Source: Rhodospirillaceae bacterium
GTDB lineage: Bacteria; Pseudomonadota; Alphaproteobacteria; UBA6615
DNA length: 63,846 nucleotides
Assembly: GCA_002724635.1 (NCBI GenBank)
Contig: PBPM01000067.1
Span: 1 to 63,846 of the forward strand
Direction: 5' to 3'
The notes beneath the pieces were generated by a model. The model was not told the DNA's origin. It saw only the letters and a program-made list of their open reading frames with translations, and did no database searches. The position numbers were made by a program, and so were the translations under genes. Below are positions 61,342-63,846 of this stretch, piece after piece (the stretch's first letter is position 1; each line of letters begins with the position of its first letter).

Positions 61342-61531
61342 GGGTCTGGACTCCTCGAAAACGAAAAAAAGCGGGTGTTCGAACGCGCTATACGAGTTTG
61401 ACAAGCCGCCGCCGGGGCCTATAGTGCGCGCCATTCCCGTGTATGTGGACCGGTAATGACCGAATCCCGTACAGCGTGACTTATAGCGCGGTGCTGATCG
61501 GGACAACAAAGACAAGAATGGATATTGCAAC

Positions 61532-62146
61532 ATGACTAAGCGGCATTCCGCGAAGTACAAGATTGACCGCCGTCTCGGCGAGAATCTCTGGGGCCGTCCC
61601 AAGAGCCCCGTCAACCGGCGTGAGCATGGCCCGGGCGAGCATGGCCGCCGACGCAAGAAGCCGTCGGATTACGGCCTCCACCTGATCGCAAAGCAGAAGC
61701 TCCGCAAGTATTATGGCGACGTTGGCGAGCGTCAGTTCCGACGCTACTACGACGAGGCCGTGCGCCGGCGCGGCGATACGGGAGAGAACCTGATCGAGCT
61801 TCTGGAGCGCCGCCTCGATGCGGTGGTTTACCGGATGAAGTTCGTCCCAACGATTTTCGCCGCCCGCCAGTTCGTCAACCACGGCCATATCCGTGTGAAC
61901 GGCAAGAGGGTCAACATCCCGTCCTACCAGGTCCAGGACGGCGACGTGATCGAGGTAAAGGAGAAGTCCCGCGAGCTACCTCTTGTGCTCGAGGCGATCG
62001 CGTCAACCGAGCGTGACTTGGCAGAGTATATGGACGTTGACCTGAACGCCCTCAAGGGTACCTTTGTTCGAGGTCCGAAGTTGGCCGACGTGCCCTACCC
62101 GGTGCAGATGGAGCCGAATTTGGTTGTCGAGTATTACTCGCTCTGA
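61532..62146 (+). CDS. rpsD: 30S ribosomal protein S4
   Basis: This 204-residue protein begins [21 protein letters not shown] and continues to [14 protein letters not shown]. The S4 RNA-binding domain follows ([38 protein letters not shown]), and VEYYSL ends the protein. It organises 16S rRNA folding as a primary binding protein. It stands alone, outside an rpoA-type operon, as in many alphaproteobacteria. A strong terminator lies 25 bases after the stop. Confidence 0.97.
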   Translation: MTKRHSAKYKIDRRLGENLWGRPKSPVNRREHGPGEHGRRRKKPSDYGLHLIAKQKLRKYYGDVGERQFRRYYDEAVRRRGDTGENLIELLERRLDAVVYRMKFVPTIFAARQFVNHGHIRVNGKRVNIPSYQVQDGDVIEVKEKSRELPLVLEAIASTERDLAEYMDVDLNALKGTFVRGPKLADVPYPVQMEPNLVVEYYSL

Positions 62147-62171
62147 TCTGTTCGCCCGCAGTCGAATACGG

Positions 62172-62200
62172 AAAGGCCGCCCTCGGGGCGGCCTTTTTTG
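62172..62200 (+). terminator. intrinsic terminator of rpsD
   Basis: AAAGGCCGCCC and GGGCGGCCTTT pair almost perfectly around a TCG loop and are followed by a run of six T. It is a textbook Rho-independent terminator. Confidence 0.92.
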
Positions 62201-62363
62201 TACGGGCTATTGTTTGCGCTTACTACACGATAACCTTGAGTTTGTACTGCTTGTTATGCGCCCTCAAACACCCCACTGATTCGAACATATTTAGCGAACA
62301 AAAAAATAAGCGAAAAATAATTCTAACAAATGTTCTTATATTCACGTAATCGTTAGCGGGAAT

Positions 62364-62924
62364 TCAGACGTGTTGTGTGCGCCGCTTCGGCGCGTGGATC
62401 GGGCTGGGGTGCCCAAGCTTCTTGTTGGTCTTCGCCGTCTTCGCCTTGGACCTCTTGAGAGGCATGGGCGGGGTTGTGTTGATCTCCGCCCCCTTCTTGA
62501 AACGGCGTTTCGAGGCACTGCTGTCGCCAGAGAATGGTTCCATGTCGTCCTTGCCGGTGGCCACGAACTGGACCTCGATTTTGTTGCCGTCAGGATCGAA
62601 GACATTCACCTGAACCATATTGATCTCGAGTAGTGGTACCACCTCATAGGGTGCGTCATGCTTGCGCATCTTGCGTTGGAATGCCTTGAGGCTGCCGCCG
62701 GCCCGCAGTGCGAAATGCTCGAGTTGGGCCTCACCGGGTTTGATCTTCTTGACGGATTCAACGAGATGCACGATTGCGTTCGCTCCGCAATAGTGCCACG
62801 CGCCGCCGAACTGGAAGTTCGGGCGCTTGCCCCGTTTCAGCCCGAGAACGTCTTCGTAGAAAGCCGACATTGCGTCCAGTTGAGCAGTACGAATGTTCAC
62901 ATGGTCGAGCCAGAACATAGCCAT
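62364..62924 (-). CDS. VOC-superfamily (glyoxalase-fold) protein with basic C-terminal tail
   Basis: This 186-residue protein has two beta-alpha-beta-beta-beta units. The first is WLDHVNIRTAQLDAMSAFYEDVLGLKRGKRP with a metal-ligand His at the start. The second is LEHFALRAGGSLKAFQRKMRKHDAPYEV, with VNVFDPDGNKIEVQF supplying the terminal Glu. These are the ligand positions of glyoxalase/dioxygenase-type enzymes. A lysine/arginine-rich tail of about 50 residues (KRSKAKTAKTNKKLG) follows, probably disordered. The substrate is unknown. The region between it and the rpsD terminator (62201-62363) is AT-rich with no gene. Confidence 0.85.
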   Translation of the reverse strand: MAMFWLDHVNIRTAQLDAMSAFYEDVLGLKRGKRPNFQFGGAWHYCGANAIVHLVESVKKIKPGEAQLEHFALRAGGSLKAFQRKMRKHDAPYEVVPLLEINMVQVNVFDPDGNKIEVQFVATGKDDMEPFSGDSSASKRRFKKGAEINTTPPMPLKRSKAKTAKTNKKLGHPSPIHAPKRRTQHV

Positions 62925-63013
62925 CGTGTTTGTCTCCAGTGTTTTTCAGAAGTCGGGCGCATATTGAGACCTGTGTCGAGCGGATTCAACGCGTCAGGTG
63001 TTTGCAGCGGTGA

Positions 63014-63846
63014 TCAAACGATCCGGGTTCGCCATATTTCGGCTGTGTAGATGATCAGCGCTAGCCAGATGAAGGCGAAGGTCAGTGCCTCGACGCCAGT
63101 GAATGGTTCTTCGAAGATCCAGATCGCGATCAGCAGGTTGCCTGACGGAGCGATGTACTGCAGCAGACCCATGGTCGCGAGCTTGATGCGTTTTGCACCC
63201 GCCGCGTAAAGTAGTAACGGCAGGCCCGTGGCGATTCCTGCGAAGGTAAGTAGCGCGGCAAAGGCGAGCCCCCGGGAACCGAAGGCCCCGGAGCCTTCGA
63301 GCTCGAACCAGACGAGAATTCCGAATGCCACTGGGAACAGGAGCGCGGTCTCGATCAGCAGTCCCGACGATGCGTTCACGGGGGCCGTCTTGCGGATCAG
63401 CCCGTAGGTCGCGAATGTGAAGGCGAGAACGAGCGTGATCCACGGTACCGTTCCGTACGCCACAACCTGGGTCAGTACGCCGGACGTCGCTAGCGCGACG
63501 GCGACCCACTGCAACGCCGAAAGCCGCTCCCGCAGGATGATGAAGCCGAGCAGCACGCTGACAACAGGATTCATAAAGTAGCCGATACTGGCCGCGACAA
63601 TGCGGTCGACGACCACGGCGTAGATGAAGACCCACCAGTTGACGCCGATCAGCAGTGCTGTCACGAGCAGGATCGCGATCACGCGCCGGTCGGCGATGGC
63701 GCGCGCGACCGCCGGCCACTGGCGTCCGGCGGTCATCACGATCGTCATGAACACCAGCGACCAGACGAAGCGATGCGCGGTAATTTCCACGGCGGGCAGG
63801 GGCCCCAGCGCCTTGAAGTAGAGCGGCGTCAGACCCCAGATCAGGA
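63014..63846 (-). CDS. rarD: RarD-like EamA transporter, 5' partial
   Basis: The frame is open to the right edge of the window, so the start is missing. The visible product of about 277 residues has the RarD pattern: LIWGLTPLYFKALGPLPAVEITAHRFVWSLVF at the beginning, then VNWWVFIYAV, LGFIILRERLSALQWVAVALA, and GLPLLLYAAGAKRIKLATMGLLQYIAPSGNL in the second repeat. Roughly nine membrane helices are visible. RarD proteins are DMT-superfamily carriers whose natural substrate is unclear (linked to chloramphenicol sensitivity in E. coli). Only about 20 N-terminal residues are expected to be missing. Confidence 0.85.
   Translation of the reverse strand, partial: LIWGLTPLYFKALGPLPAVEITAHRFVWSLVFMTIVMTAGRQWPAVARAIADRRVIAILLVTALLIGVNWWVFIYAVVVDRIVAASIGYFMNPVVSVLLGFIILRERLSALQWVAVALATSGVLTQVVAYGTVPWITLVLAFTFATYGLIRKTAPVNASSGLLIETALLFPVAFGILVWFELEGSGAFGSRGLAFAALLTFAGIATGLPLLLYAAGAKRIKLATMGLLQYIAPSGNLLIAIWIFEEPFTGVEALTFAFIWLALIIYTAEIWRTRIV

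Overview
The window reads as an alphaproteobacterial chromosome segment. The core genes are GC-rich, and the gene content fits a free-living, possibly Rhodospirillales-like bacterium: class I ribonucleotide reductase, class II DAHP synthase, citramalate synthase, glmU-glmS, a TrmJ-like methyltransferase and rpsD. A GAAC-N7-GAAC LexA-type box, the form used by alphaproteobacteria, supports this. The order-level placement is inference.

1-21.5 kb is GC-rich core with catabolic genes. It starts with the 3' end of an aldolase/SDR-type dehydrogenase, followed by a ThDP enzyme, a HAD phosphatase, a DsbA-fold isomerase, an acyl-CoA dehydrogenase, an FAD-linked oxidase, a Sua5-type tRNA modification enzyme, CysQ, a molybdopterin hydroxylase large subunit, a YffB-like protein, a duplicated cupin, an SLC13 permease and nrdA-nrdB. 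The nrdA/SRAP intergenic region carries candidate NrdR boxes and a perfect LexA-type box. SRAP and msrA follow, then the 3' remnant of a second molybdopterin hydroxylase gene.

21.57-42.51 kb is a markedly AT-richer block between that truncated gene and the 3' end of a tRNA-Val(CAC) gene. It looks like a genomic island, although I see no integrase and no attachment repeat. Its main part, 21.7-38.8 kb, is a co-directional set of twelve genes: a small membrane peptide, a histidine-rich membrane protein with a cyclic-nucleotide-binding (CNB) domain, a small membrane protein, a free CNB protein, a metallophosphoesterase, a LolA-like periplasmic protein, an RND/MMPL transporter with a CNB domain fused to its C-terminus, an outer-membrane barrel, a TolC-like channel, a 1499-residue FecR/repeat/RTX adhesin, and the ABC and HlyD components of a type I secretion system. 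The second part, 39-42.3 kb, holds a nuclease with an Excalibur domain, a small secreted protein, a bactofilin, a frameshifted OmpA-type lipoprotein and a small unknown gene. The CNB-decorated export cluster is the best candidate for an undescribed system.

42.6-63.8 kb returns to GC-rich core: a DUF3108 protein, glmU-glmS, a small AT-rich insertion with an HNH-type endonuclease and a recombinase-like fragment just downstream of glmS, two tandem TSUP permeases, glutathione reductase, class II DAHP synthase, nicotinate phosphoribosyltransferase, a small membrane protein, NAD synthetase, cysS, a citramalate synthase, a TrmJ-like methyltransferase, an EamA transporter, rpsD, a VOC protein and a RarD-like transporter that runs off the right edge.
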